NCBI GenBank assembly: GCA_012295275.1
Contig: CM022669.1
Span: 9,039,989-9,092,488, forward strand
Direction: 5' to 3'
Length of the DNA stretch: 52,500 bases
Origin: Chrysomallon squamiferum
Lineage: Eukaryota > Mollusca > Gastropoda > Neomphalida > Peltospiridae
Positions within the stretch are counted from its first letter, which is position 1, and every line of letters starts with the position of its first letter. Shown here one piece after another: positions 24,805-48,167 of the stretch. The notes under the pieces were generated by a model. The model did no database searches. It was not told the DNA's origin and saw only the letters and a list, made by a program, of their open reading frames with translations. The position numbers were made by a program, and so were the translations under genes.

Positions 24805-25722
24805 AAGAATTAAAATAAAAATAAAAATAAAATAAAGACTGTAATAAAAACAGGTGTTGCGTGTTGATCAAGGAAAGATATGTTCGACAAAAGTAAGTTA
24901 GAAGTGCACATACAGCCGATAACGTTTTACACGTCACGCCTGACTGAATGCCACGCCTAATTGAATCAGTGTCCTTTCTTCTCTTCGTGGTCTAAAACCG
25001 TGATTATTAGCCTTATCTCGTTTTGTCTATCTCATTTCGTTTACATCAGTTTGTTTACTTCGTATTGTTTACTTGGAGTTGTTTACCTTTGTTTATTGGT
25101 TTTATTTATCTGATACTGTATATCTCAAGTTGTTTGTTGGTTTGTTAGTTTGTTTGTGTGTGTGTTTGTTTTTTGTTCGTTCATTTATTTATACATTTAT
25201 TTATTTATTTGTTATTTGGTTAGTTAGTTTGTTTATTTATTTGTTAGTTAGTTAGTTGGTTAGCTTGTTTGTTTGTTTATTAAACACAGCTTATTAGATT
25301 TGCTTACCGTTCTTAATTTATTTGTTTACTTAATTGACTTTGCTGCTTACCAGATTTGGTTTATACCTGGTTTTGTTTCCTGGTTTTGTCGGTGTTCCTG
25401 GTTGTGGAGTTTCTTCACGTGGACGTATTGGTAGAATTATTGATAGTTATAATTCGCTCACTGACCCGCTCACTCACTGTTGATTAACAAAACATTAATC
25501 ATTAAACCCACTCAGTTCGATGTTGTGTTTTATTGGAAAATACTCTGCTTCGTGGCTGCCTTTCAGTTCTGTTCTTTGAGAAGTGAGAACAAGGAACATT
25601 CACTATGACGGATAGTTTTTTAAACACAAATGTGTTAAGATATTTATAAATGACGATACGAGGCAGAAATCATGTATACGACTACAGCATAGAAAAGATT
25701 CAAAGTTTATAGAGAAACAATA

Positions 25723-25791
<69 letters not shown>

Positions 25792-25801
25792 TGTATGTAT
25801 G

Positions 25802-25832
<31 letters not shown>

Positions 25833-26167
25833 TGTGTGTAATAGTGTAAGAGTGTAAATTAACTAATTTTCTTCAAAAAAAAAAAAAAAAAAAAAATAAA
25901 AATAAAAAATACAAGAAAAGGAAACCCATAAAAAATATCAACACAAGAAACAAAACCCCGCAACAAAACAAAACAGAACAAACGCATAACAACAGAATAG
26001 AAACAAAACTGAACTTGATAATCAAAATTGAAAAAGAAAAGAAATCAAACAAAGAAAAAGAAATAGCAAAAACACCAGATATTAAACAACCAACTGGAAG
26101 CTATAAAATCACAATGTATGAAACCAAATAAAAATGTAACTTTAAAATAAAAAAAAAATTCTTCTTC
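24336..26167. other. Spacer between the inverted-repeat arms
   Basis: About 1.8 kb of poly-A, (AAAT), TTTG-rich (25020-25290) and (AT)/(GTAT) DNA with no coding signal. Confidence 0.6.
25727..25831. repeat. (AT)n followed by (GTAT)n
   Basis: (AT)n to about 25763, then about 17 GTAT units. Confidence 0.95.
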
Positions 26168-26347
26168 TAGCTGTTATTTTTAACAGCAGAAAATATTTAT
26201 GTTAATATAACCATGAATGTCAAAGATTATTAATTGATTCCTTATAATTCCATATTTATAAGCTACTATGTCATTTATGAAAACTGAATATAACATTTTT
26301 ATTTTATTTTTTAATTTTTTTTTTGTAGTCAGATGTTTTGAATTTGT
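26168..26347 (-). repeat. Right arm of the long inverted repeat (~180 bp)
   Basis: Reverse complement of 24149-24335, from TAGCTGTTATTTTTAACAGC to TTGAATTTGT. The identity is so high that the two copies are either recent insertions of one element or are kept alike by gene conversion. I see no coding capacity. Confidence 0.85.
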
Positions 26348-26489
26348 TCAAATCAAAGACTAACAGGAACTGCACTTTTCAAAACATAATTATGTAAGAG
26401 TAACTTACAAAGTCGAATATCTAAGCAGTATTGCAGTTCTCAGATTATTTTTATCAGTTTTATTTTTGATTCTGTTTCTGTCACGATAT

Positions 26490-26900
26490 TTCTATAAATT
26501 ACCATCGTAGCGCGCGTTAAGTCTGTTCCGCTTGCCCCCCGGTCTTCCAGCCTCCATTGTTTTGTTAAAATAATACAGCTACTTAACCACAGCCTCGACG
26601 ACTGATCCACGGCGCCAACAGCATCCCCCGACCTCAGACCAACACTCACAGACGTCGTGTCCGTCAACAAACAAGCAGCTCTCGCTAATGAACGTAATTA
26701 ATTACGACGACCCAAGCATGAACTGTGGCCATCACGCGATAAACACCAACCTGTTAGAGACAAGTTAGCCACCGGCAAGTTCATCCTGCTGCCATCTTCA
26801 GTACAGATGTATCCTGCTTTATGACTGGCTGAATCACATTCGCCCAGCCAATCACACAGGCTGTTTTTGTATTCAAATGTCGATGTGTCGAATATACGGA
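26490..26900. other. Low-repeat block, possible regulatory DNA
   Basis: G+C-richer; contains the palindrome GTAATTAATTAC (26694) and CCAGCCAATCAC (CCAAT type, 26846). A 76-codon minus-strand frame overlaps the first part without clear splice sites. Confidence 0.35.
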
Positions 26901-27178
26901 GTGATTTTTGATACTGTCAGTGAACAGTTGAAATTTAAATATCAGTTGTCTTTGTGTTGTTTTTTCCTTGTTGCTATTTCTCTGTCATACAGCTTGACAT
27001 GTGTTACATCTGAAAGCTTTTCCCGAAAAATAATGTGAAAAACAAATATATTTCTTGTTACTTTGCTATCAAATATAAGCATGATTTGCTGTGATATATT
27101 TTATCACCTAAATTTTAGCTTTTTCCTTCTTATATATATATCGATATAGAATGTCATTTCTCCAGATTTTTCTTTCAG

Positions 27179-27260
27179 TAAACAGTATTTCTCAGAAGAA
27201 GAAAATTTCCTGGCGATGCGAGTGAGATACGAAGAGTTGCAGGATCTTGTCTTTCTTCAG
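27179..27260 (+). CDS. Candidate 82-nt internal exon, unknown gene
   Basis: A strong acceptor (CCAGATTTTTCTTTCAG) and a donor CAG|GTAATC flank 82 bases. One frame is open and reads KQYFSEEENFLAMRVRYEEL and then QDLVFLQ, a charged, helix-prone peptide. The other two frames carry stops. The exon is rich in GAAGAAGAAAA, a typical splicing-enhancer composition. I recognise no family, and one open frame in 82 nt is not by itself significant. It could equally be a noncoding-RNA exon. No partner exons on the plus strand were identified. Confidence 0.33.
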
Positions 27261-27316
27261 GTAATCAGTGGGCTATTTCCCGTTATAGCCGTGGCTCCAA
27301 CTGACACATTAAAACC

Positions 27317-27319
<3 letters not shown>

Positions 27320-27357
<38 letters not shown>
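27320..27357. repeat. (GT)n
   Basis: About 19 GT units, 60 bp downstream of the candidate exon at 27179. Confidence 0.95.
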
Positions 27358-27989
27358 TATAATAAATAAAAAATAAAAATCATATAAAACAAAACAAAAT
27401 ACTTTAACACCTGATAACCTTTTTCTTCTTGTCTTCTTTCTATTCGTCCATGACTTATTCCTTCCTTCCTTCCTTCCTTCATTCGTACATTCGTGTACAA
27501 AACTAAATACACTAACTCATTATTCTAAACTATCACAAAGCTGTCGAGCTCATTTCGTTTGGAAATTTTCGTGTAAATAAAGAAAAGTGAAACTTCCACT
27601 GCAGATGGTTCATTGGACGCACCACCTGATGTCTCAAAAAACGTGAAGAAATTTTCACTTCGTTACCAGCAAAAGTTAAAGAATCCAATTCATCTACAGT
27701 CTCATAGGAACGCAACGTTAATAAGTGAAAACTGTTTTCAAATTAACTCTTTATTTCGTGGTTACCTTCTGGCTTAAATTATAGATAAATTAAAGTTCTC
27801 TCAACTACAAAATTAAATAATTGTCCTGTGAGGTATGATCACACTTCGTGACTTTTAATTACGAATTACGAATTACTGTTGCAAAAGGCGCCTTCACATG
27901 GCGTAACTTTTAATAATAAACACGTTTTCGCTATTCGCTTTGCGTTATAAGAGTGCTTTTACTGTTTCAGTGAATTTACTATAGTATCT

Positions 27990-28038
<49 letters not shown>

Positions 28039-28039
28039 C
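27990..28039. repeat. (ATT)n
   Basis: About 16 ATT units. Confidence 0.95.
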
Positions 28040-28648
28040 AATTCTCTTTCAACAGCAAATGGTCGGTTTCTGTTTCTGAGGTTTTTAAAAAAAAATAATA
28101 TTCAGTTCAGATACAAAGGTATACTGTATGCTATCATCGTTTTTATTCTGCATTTTTTCAGACTGAATGATTAGTTGTTTAAAAACTCTCAGTACATTTC
28201 TGTGTTAACAGCAGCTGCATGTCAGTCATCCATTGTACATGAAATGGTCACATGAAAGAAAAAGCCACAAATCAGTACTCAGTTCACGTAGAACTGGCTG
28301 GAAAGAACAAAAAAATCGTAATCACCATACCTAATTCCTGTCTTAGCAACCACCAGAAAGCAATCGTTTATATTCACATTCGTAACCTCAGTGTGTACAA
28401 CGTTTAATAAACAGTTCGAGAATTACTGGCTGGAACTGGAAAATGACACGACCAGTCTGTTGGGAAAAGTTGATCGTGGGACGTGTCGGGCCTCAGTTCT
28501 GTGGTTTAACCAATCAGCGATCAGCTGTAACAGTCCTCACAGCTTTCAGAACTGGTTATTCATAAATATTAAAATTTAGAAAATGATTAAAGTTTATAAA
28601 ATTTTTATAAATTTTCTCTTGGATCCTGTAGTTTAAATTAAAATAAAA

Positions 28649-28679
<31 letters not shown>

Positions 28680-28739
28680 ATGAATGAATGAATGAAAGTA
28701 AATTTAAAATTAAATAAAAAGAAAAGCAGAGCTAGTAAT

Positions 28740-28860
28740 TTTCACAATTCACAATTATTCTGATGGTCTTGCAACACAATTACAGAAAGTGGCAGTCTTC
28801 CCAGAGGTTGACATTAAACGTAACATTTTCTTGAAAGAAACGTAAATATTTGATGCGTCT
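28740..28860 (+). repeat. Dispersed repeat copy with GTGGCAGTCTTCC core
   Basis: GCAACACAATTACAGAAAGT followed by GGCAGTCTTCCCAGAGGTTG resembles segments at 29060-29150 and 29945-30030, with partial traces near 33750 and 34525. The family is unnamed and diverged; ends cannot be set by eye. Confidence 0.4.
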
Positions 28861-28960
28861 TGTTTAATTCTGAAGAGACATTTTACTCTGAGCAATAAGA
28901 AAATGAACTAAATTTCATTTTGTTGATGGAAATTAATACTAAAATTATTATTGGGACCAT

Positions 28961-29008
28961 TATTATTATTGTTGTTATTGTTATTATATTATTATTATTT
29001 TTATTACA

Positions 29009-29047
<39 letters not shown>
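28961..29047. repeat. (TTA)n, imperfect
   Basis: ATT/GTT triplets over about 85 bp between two dispersed repeat copies. Confidence 0.9.
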
Positions 29048-29054
29048 TTAAAGT

Positions 29055-29150
29055 AATCTTCAAGTTCTAAGAACAGAAAATGGCAGTCTTCCCTGTAGAT
29101 TACAGTGGCTTTACAAAGAAGTTTGCAACATTTTCCAGACTTTTTCTTTC
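29055..29150 (+). repeat. Dispersed repeat copy with ATGGCAGTCTTCC core
   Basis: Diverged relative of 28740-28860: AGAACAGAAAATGGCAGTCT TCCC. It follows a (TTA)n tract. No coding potential. Confidence 0.4.
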
Positions 29151-29939
29151 CACTGGGTTAACGATACACACTCACGTACAAACACATATAGTTTAATATA
29201 CACAGAGAAATACACTAAGATAAAATCTTTACTTGTAAAATTAATCAAATCACATTTCAAAAAACAAGTTCACAATAGTAATAAAGACAAGACACGTGTT
29301 TTAAATAATCTGTATTACATTCATTAAATCTACAGCGAGGTGACACAGAACTCTACAGATAACCTATAGCACTGATCTGCCTGTTACACCGAACACTCTC
29401 ACTCACGCACGCACGCACGCACGCACAGACACACGTATAATCACTCTGGGACGTACATCCTCACTTGAGTACGCAAACACACAAAACACGACATTCAGAC
29501 AGATTCTGTAAGACAGTTTGATGACAAAGTATTTATACGCACATTATCACGTACGTACTAGTAATGGGAGAGAGTTTTAAAAAAAAACATTCTTCTTTAT
29601 AATTGTTTGACATTTTCACAAGAGGCAATAAATAGGTCAAACGCTCGTCATAACGCAGAGAATATTAAGTTGTGAGAAATTATGAAAGTATAGAGACGAA
29701 TGGGTTTTTTAGCTGCTGAATCAGCGGTGTCGAGGGTGGGTCCAAACCCGTTGTTATGACGACGAACTAATTTCAGACTGTTTTTTTTTTTTTTTAGGAA
29801 ATGGTCGAACTGAAATCATGAAAATGGAGAAACATGCTAATTTAAAAAAAATTATCTTTGGTCTAGTATTCTAAACGTAAAAAGGTGCCGATGGTAAGAT
29901 ATATTTTTCTGCATATCACTAGTCATTTTCACATCTTAT

Positions 29940-30030
29940 TTCTGTTGTTTATGCAACATCATAAAAATAAGTGGCAATCTTCCTAAAGGCGTGCATTAGG
30001 TGTTACTTCATTTTACAATTTTCAAATTAT
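29940..30030 (+). repeat. Dispersed repeat copy with GTGGCAATCTTCC core
   Basis: TTATGCAACATCATAAAAAT followed by AAGTGGCAATCTTCC is the third diverged copy of the 28740 family within 1.3 kb. Confidence 0.35.
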
Positions 30031-30295
30031 TTTTGTGGATAACGACAAAGGCGACTACTCATAATTTGATACTTTATCACCTGTAACAATTCCTGTATTC
30101 ACCAGTGAGTGAGGTTTTGACTCTCGAAACAAATAAATAAACTAAAACACTCTTGTCATTAATTAATGATGACGAATGATTTAATAAAAATAAAAAAAAA
30201 TTGTTTATACTTTTATTAGTTTTAGATAAATTATTTAGGTGAATTATATTTAATCTGGGAAAAATTTGTGCTGAAAAGGAAACGGGTAAACTCAT

Positions 30296-30297
<2 letters not shown>

Positions 30298-30346
<49 letters not shown>
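30298..30346. repeat. (AAT)n
   Basis: About 16 AAT units. Confidence 0.95.
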
Positions 30347-30348
<2 letters not shown>

Positions 30349-30594
30349 GACAATTTAAAAATTAAAAAAAAAAGAAAAAAAAAATTAAAAGAAAAATAAA
30401 TAGATAAAAGATAAAAGGAAAATGATTTCATCCGATCGAAAAATTACAAAAGAATCAAGTCTAACAAACAAAATATATATTACAGAATAAGAATCGAAAA
30501 ACAAAATGTGGACAACAAAAAGAAGAAAAAAATATTTAAATTTTTAGATTTACACATAATCACTTGAGAGATAGCTAATGAAAATTGGACAGTC

Positions 30595-30710
30595 CACGTG
30601 ACTTGTTACTGAGAACACGTGACTTGTAACTGACAACACGTGACCTTGTTACTGAGAACACGTGACCGTTGTGTTTCTAGCGCACTGGAAAGCACAAGTT
30701 GTATAAATAG
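30595..30710 (+). promoter_or_regulatory. Four phased CACGTG E-boxes followed by a TATA box
   Basis: CACGTG occurs at 30595, 30616, 30637 and 30659, each followed by AC, in a 21-22 bp tandem repeat with unit of the type AACACGTGACTTGTTACTGAG. TATAAATAG follows at 30702-30710. Spacing of 21 bp is close to two helical turns, so all four boxes face the same side. CACGTGAC is a bHLH (MITF/USF/MYC type) site. This is a promoter-like arrangement on the plus strand, but no coding exon follows that I can support. Confidence 0.4.
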
Positions 30711-31157
30711 TACAAGGCACTTTTCATTTTTTACATCGTGCTAACAGAAGAGCTAAATTTTACATAATAAATATCCAGTAATAAGGACATACATAAATAA
30801 TGTGAGTAGAATTCTAACATACAAATATACACGTCAACTAAAAATAATAATATACATTTACATTTGTTTATGTTTGTCTTGTATCCATGACGATGTATGT
30901 ATGTAAGTATGTATTTATTATGTATGTATTTATGTGTGTATGTTTGTCAGTATGCATGTTTGTATGATTGTATGTATGCACGTATGTGTCTGTCCGCCTA
31001 TACGTACGTACATACACATTAAGTTTGTACGTATATTTACATGAAAAAACGTTTATGTGCGTGTGCGTTCTTTAAACTATACTTGTAAATAAAACATAAA
31101 AAAATGACCATCTACAATGAAAGTAAATGCTTTATGAAAATATTACACGACAAGTTC

Positions 31158-31197
<40 letters not shown>

Positions 31198-31406
31198 GTT
31201 GTTGTTGTTGTTGTTAAGTTTAAATCAATAGTTTTTTAATTATAAAAATCTTAATTATTTTCAAAGCTGTACCAGTATATGCTAAATTTTTTTTTATTTG
31301 TAAACTATGGTATTCTCTGTATTTATATATATATATGTCTCAGTGTGTGTGTTTGTTTCACTGGTTTGACGTTGAATGCAAGAACAGCAACAAAAAGTAA
31401 AGTTAA

Positions 31407-31477
<71 letters not shown>

Positions 31478-31643
31478 TTCATCATCATCATCGTCACCAT
31501 TATTTTCTCCGATGTTATCAAATGCGTTAGAATTTTAATATTCTTTTGTTAATAAATTAAATCATTATAATATTTCTCAGCAAATATCTACTTTGGTAAC
31601 GAATAAGATATACGTAGATATATTAACATCAATATCTCAGCTA

Positions 31644-31674
<31 letters not shown>

Positions 31675-32800
31675 TTAGTTATCGCAAACAGTAATGATGA
31701 CGTAATTGTTATAATTACGTAATGTCCATAATGACGTAAGAGACATTTTTTTCAAAGTGTAATATCATTGTTAAGTGATTCGAAATTACATGTAAAAGTA
31801 CAAATCACATGATATGAGATATATTTAAAGAAAAAACAAGTTCTTTTTGATACACAGTAACAATCAGGTCAATGTTTGTGGTGCATCATGGGTACTCTTC
31901 TAGCCAGTTATACGTGATATTTTAGACCACGTGACTCCAGTATCTGAAAAAGCTCACAACCAGTTGTAAAAAATGTCTCTCAGCTAGCAGCAAAACCCGT
32001 TTCAAGAAGAAAAAAAAAAAAAAAAAAAACAAGGAGACAACGAAAAGTTTTTTTTGTTCTACACGAGTAGAATTCCATTATGTTATGTGCCACAAAATAC
32101 GGCACATCACAAACCTACTGATAGTTGTAACCAATGAATGCTGAAAACACAACATGTAGAATGACAGTTCGCATTCAAATAACGTTAAAAACCTGTTTTC
32201 ACTTATGAGTTTTGTGACAAAGTTTTATACTTTGTAACTGATAACCTACAAGTGTGTATCAGTTTCTTTGTGTATCTGATTATTACTCACATTGTGAGAT
32301 AACTCACACAACATTGTACCCTACTCCTGGTAACCGTGTTAATGAATTGAGTTAGCATGAGTTTTTAACTTGACTCAAATTTGTTTTTCACTTGTATCAA
32401 AGTTTGTAGACAAACAGATCATGCCGACTTTTCTTAATGTACATCCTAATAAGAGAAACCTTGGTATTCCTGTAGTTGTTTGGAATAGAGATCGTTTACA
32501 AGCGCCAACAAATGTTAAACACATCTGAATACTGATCTGTTTCTTTATCGCCACCTTGGCTACATGACATACAAGTAAACTAAATCTTGCCTATAATCAA
32601 ACTGAGGTAAAAGTAAATATATAAATATATGTTTTTGTTTTGCACAAACAATACAGTTGCCTTTCCTTTTGACAAGCCAGTGAAATATCTTGTTCATCAC
32701 GTTCTTACTGACGTATCACCTTCTGTGACGTGGTCTTCCCGTGTCTGACGTAATATCATTTATATTGCACTATGGTCCTTAACGTCACAACGCACCGAGG
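30711..32800. other. Region downstream of the Dpr-like stop codon (3' UTR/intergenic)
   Basis: The minus-strand 3' UTR must begin at 32800; its end is not visible. 31720-32800 is mostly unique AT-rich sequence; 31160-31680 holds (TTA), (AAT) and poly-A tracts. Confidence 0.5.
31411..31477. repeat. (AAT)n
   Basis: About 22 AAT units followed by CAT triplets. Confidence 0.95.
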
Positions 32801-45073
<12,273 letters not shown>

Positions 45074-46429
45074 CTGCAAAATAACGAAAACATTAAACAC
45101 CCACACATACATGTATATATTAAACAAGTTAATATTGGTTGAAAATATGTAAATATGTAGTGATGACAAAAAAAAAAAACCAATGAATACAACTGAATTT
45201 ATTTGATTTTTTTTCTTTATATATATGTATATATATCTATATGCAACGTGTTTTCTCCATGCAAACCCACACAAAATGTACATTTATGTAAGTTTTTATA
45301 TTTATAAATCGAACAGATTTAAAAACCCGACGAAACAAAATAATGGCTTCGACAAACAAACAAATAAACACATAAATAATTAGATAAACACAGAAACGAA
45401 CACATAAATAAATCAAATAATGATTTACTAAAATCGTCATATAAAGAGTACCGAGTGGGAATTTCTTCATATATCATATTAATTATCAACAGCAAATATT
45501 TGCCTTTCAGTAGAAGCAAAGTCAAGTACAGATAATAAAAAATGTTATGGGGCTAGAAGAAAACATATTTCATTTTAAATGGTTTGGTTGAAAGTAGTGG
45601 GTGGAACGTCTGTTCTGTTATTTACCAGGGACAACGGGAAGAGCCGCAAAAAACACTCAGAAAATGTTGTAAACATCTACACGTCTGTTGATCCGTGAAC
45701 CGTGCACACAAGATTTGTTGTATTTGACACAGAGAGTTTAATTAAGCGTTCGCACACACAGAGAAAACTTTGTCCTGACTGTGAAAACATCTGACAGAAA
45801 CTTTTCTTATACGCATCAACTCTGACACGTCGAGTTACTCGTTGAATGGAGGCGTTTCATGAGTACATAAACATTTAATATGTATGTATATATGAATGTA
45901 TATGTACATATTTGTGCTACGAACTGAATATAGGTGTGTGTGTGTGTGTGTATGTTTTTAAATGTATGCGTATATATATATGTGTGTATGAATGTATGTG
46001 TATGTCTATATATAGTATATATATTGTTTGTATATGTAAATCAATTTACATCATTTGATTATTCATTCATTTATTTATTTATATCCTCACAATCATTTTC
46101 GTCCCTTATTAATTTCTCTGTTCTAAATTTACGCCACACCACAGTCAATGGCAACATTAAACAATAACTGGATACTGCAGGCGGCGGGTCCGGTGTATAA
46201 TTAGGAATAGCAATGAACTGTTATCACTGGTGTATTGCCAAACACACAACATTTGGAGAGGTCTGTTTCTGTTTCTGTCATGTCGTGTTATCTCGGCTCG
46301 GAGTCACTCGCAACAACAGAACACGATAGGTTTGTAGAGAAACCTTCAAACGACGCGGAAGAGGTCACTCAGAAAGCAGCGATCATCTGCCAGAAACACA
46401 AGAGTCTCGCGGGCTCGTCGATACTTTCG

Positions 46430-46675
46430 GATTCTAGACAGGAGCTGGTCGCCCGATAAGAAACAATTGTGGAGTTATGAATAGTTATTAATATCTGGAG
46501 TGAACTGGTTTTCTGATACGGACTCCTCTTGGGACCGCAGTAATTTTGTAACTTCTAGATAGAGCGGGTGTTTTATAATGAAAGAACGTCCGGCGTCAGA
46601 GACGTCTATGAGTTCTAGACGGGAATGGGTGTCTGGGTTGCTGGTTAATGTTTTGAAATACGTCTTGAAGGTTAC
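46430..46675. repeat. Degenerate tandem repeat, ~61-bp period, four units
   Basis: Motifs TTCTAGAC, ATCTGGAG, TTCTAGAT and TTCTAGAC recur at 46432, 46491, 46553 and 46614, each followed by a variant of GGAxCTGGTGTTCTGATA. Similarity is modest, so this is an old array. A 77-codon minus-strand frame crosses it and has a roughly 20-residue periodicity simply because the DNA does. Confidence 0.5.
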
Positions 46676-47734
46676 GTATGAATACAGGAAATAGTCTACA
46701 TTTCCCACGAACCCTCGCTAACAGAGATAAGGGTCAGTTACAGAGTTTGTAAAATAATGTCTGCTCAGAGGAAACCCCGCTCCAAAGGCTTTTTTCGATT
46801 AGCAGCATATGATATTGTATAATATAAACCTACCCACAGACAGGAGAGAACATTTATAATATTTGACGTATCAGCTAGACAGGAAACACTGATACAGCAA
46901 GTTGTGTTCTTGGCATCGCTCTGCTTTAGAATTAAATGACAAATATTAAAATTATTCAACAAACAAATGTTCCTAACCTTACCCCTAACTAAAGTCCCAA
47001 CCTCCTGGATAACATGTAAAAGCGAGATAGTTGTATCTCTGTAGACAGAATGTTGTTCAAAGAATAAAGAATCTCAGTAAGTTATTTATAGTTCATTCTG
47101 TCAGAAAACAGCATGGTATGTGTTGTCATGTACGTGTCACTGTGATATACAATATTTGTTAATGTAAAAAATATCAGATATTTGACCTCGTACAGGGACA
47201 ATGCCAGAAAACTGTCCTTTAATGATGCTGTTGGTAACTAGTATTTAGTCAACAAGTTAACTAGTTATGAGATTACTGAAATAATCATAATACAGCAGTT
47301 ACATTTTGTAACAGCTTAACCAGAATACATTACTTCAAAGTTAATTAGAAATAATAAATTATAAATAAAATAGAATTCTTTTTCTTGCTGGTTGTAACAG
47401 AAATTTGTAAATTTGTGTCAGACTCGGTATAACTGACATGAATTGTGAGATGTAAATAAAATATAAAAAACAAAAATTTTAATTACTAGCTCGTTATAGC
47501 TATATAAAAATAAATAATAAATAGTTTTTTTAAAAAGGGAAAATGTGTTTTTTAAACACTAATAACAGAAACGGTTCAAAACACTTTGCCTGGGAAGAAG
47601 TCCAAATATCTTGAATTCTACGCAAGAATCAATTTTATTTTTCATTTGGCAGCGAGACTACTACGTGTTCAGTAATTTTTATTAATTCAGTCTTTGAACG
47701 ATTTTGTTTTTTTGTGTCACAATCCATTCGCAAA

Positions 47735-47773
47735 AATAAATAAATAAATAAAATGAATAAATGAATAAATGAA

Positions 47774-47804
<31 letters not shown>

Positions 47805-47806
47805 AC
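47735..47806. repeat. (AAAT)n / (AATG)n
   Basis: Tetranucleotide tract of about 70 bp upstream of the MITE. Confidence 0.95.
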
Positions 47807-47940
47807 TGAAATGAAATGAAATAATAATAATAATAAAAAAAATAAAACAAAATATAAAATGTAACTGAGTTTTGGCTTGAAGTGGGTCGGTACGGAAATT
47901 CAACGTACTGCAAACTGGCGTGTAAATCAGTCTTTGTGTA

Positions 47941-48167
47941 TACACGATGGTCCAAAAGATGGTTGACAGTAAATGACAACATTTATTTTGACATCACAAA
48001 TACAATTATATTTACTCCAAAAGTAGGTGGACGTTTAAATAATTTAAATAATTGTAGTTATAAAATTTCAAATAATATAGCACAAATACTATTAATTATA
48101 ATGAACACCATTGTAATAATATAACCCTAACCCACATACTGTCCACCTACTTTTGGACCACCTTGTA
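47941..48167. mobile_element. Mariner/Tc1-like MITE, 227 bp
   Basis: The left end TACACGATGGTCCAAAAG and the right end (reverse complement TACAAGGTGGTCCAAAAG) form imperfect terminal inverted repeats of about 30 bp, continuing into GGT(T/G)GACAGT. TA dinucleotides at 47939-47940 and 48168-48169 are the expected target duplication of the IS630-Tc1-mariner superfamily. There is no transposase frame, so the element is non-autonomous. An internal segment at 48016-48034 (CCAAAAGTAGGTGGACG) repeats the right TIR sequence. Confidence 0.7.

Larger units (their letters stand above)
27261..30594. other. AT-rich noncoding DNA with dispersed repeats
   Basis: Holds microsatellites and the three GTGGCAGTCTTCC repeat copies. 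Frames at 27533-27715 and 28391-28579 are not recognisable. Confidence 0.5.

Noticed and set aside
28391-28579. 62-codon plus-strand frame in unique sequence
   Set aside because: Unrecognised, no convincing acceptor or donor in frame.
46475-46708. 77-codon minus-strand frame with ~20-residue periodicity
   Set aside because: The periodicity comes from the 61-bp DNA repeat; no known repeat protein and no splice sites were recognised.
48122-48135. AACCCTAACCC, two telomere-like units
   Set aside because: Too short to be an interstitial telomere array; it is part of the MITE.
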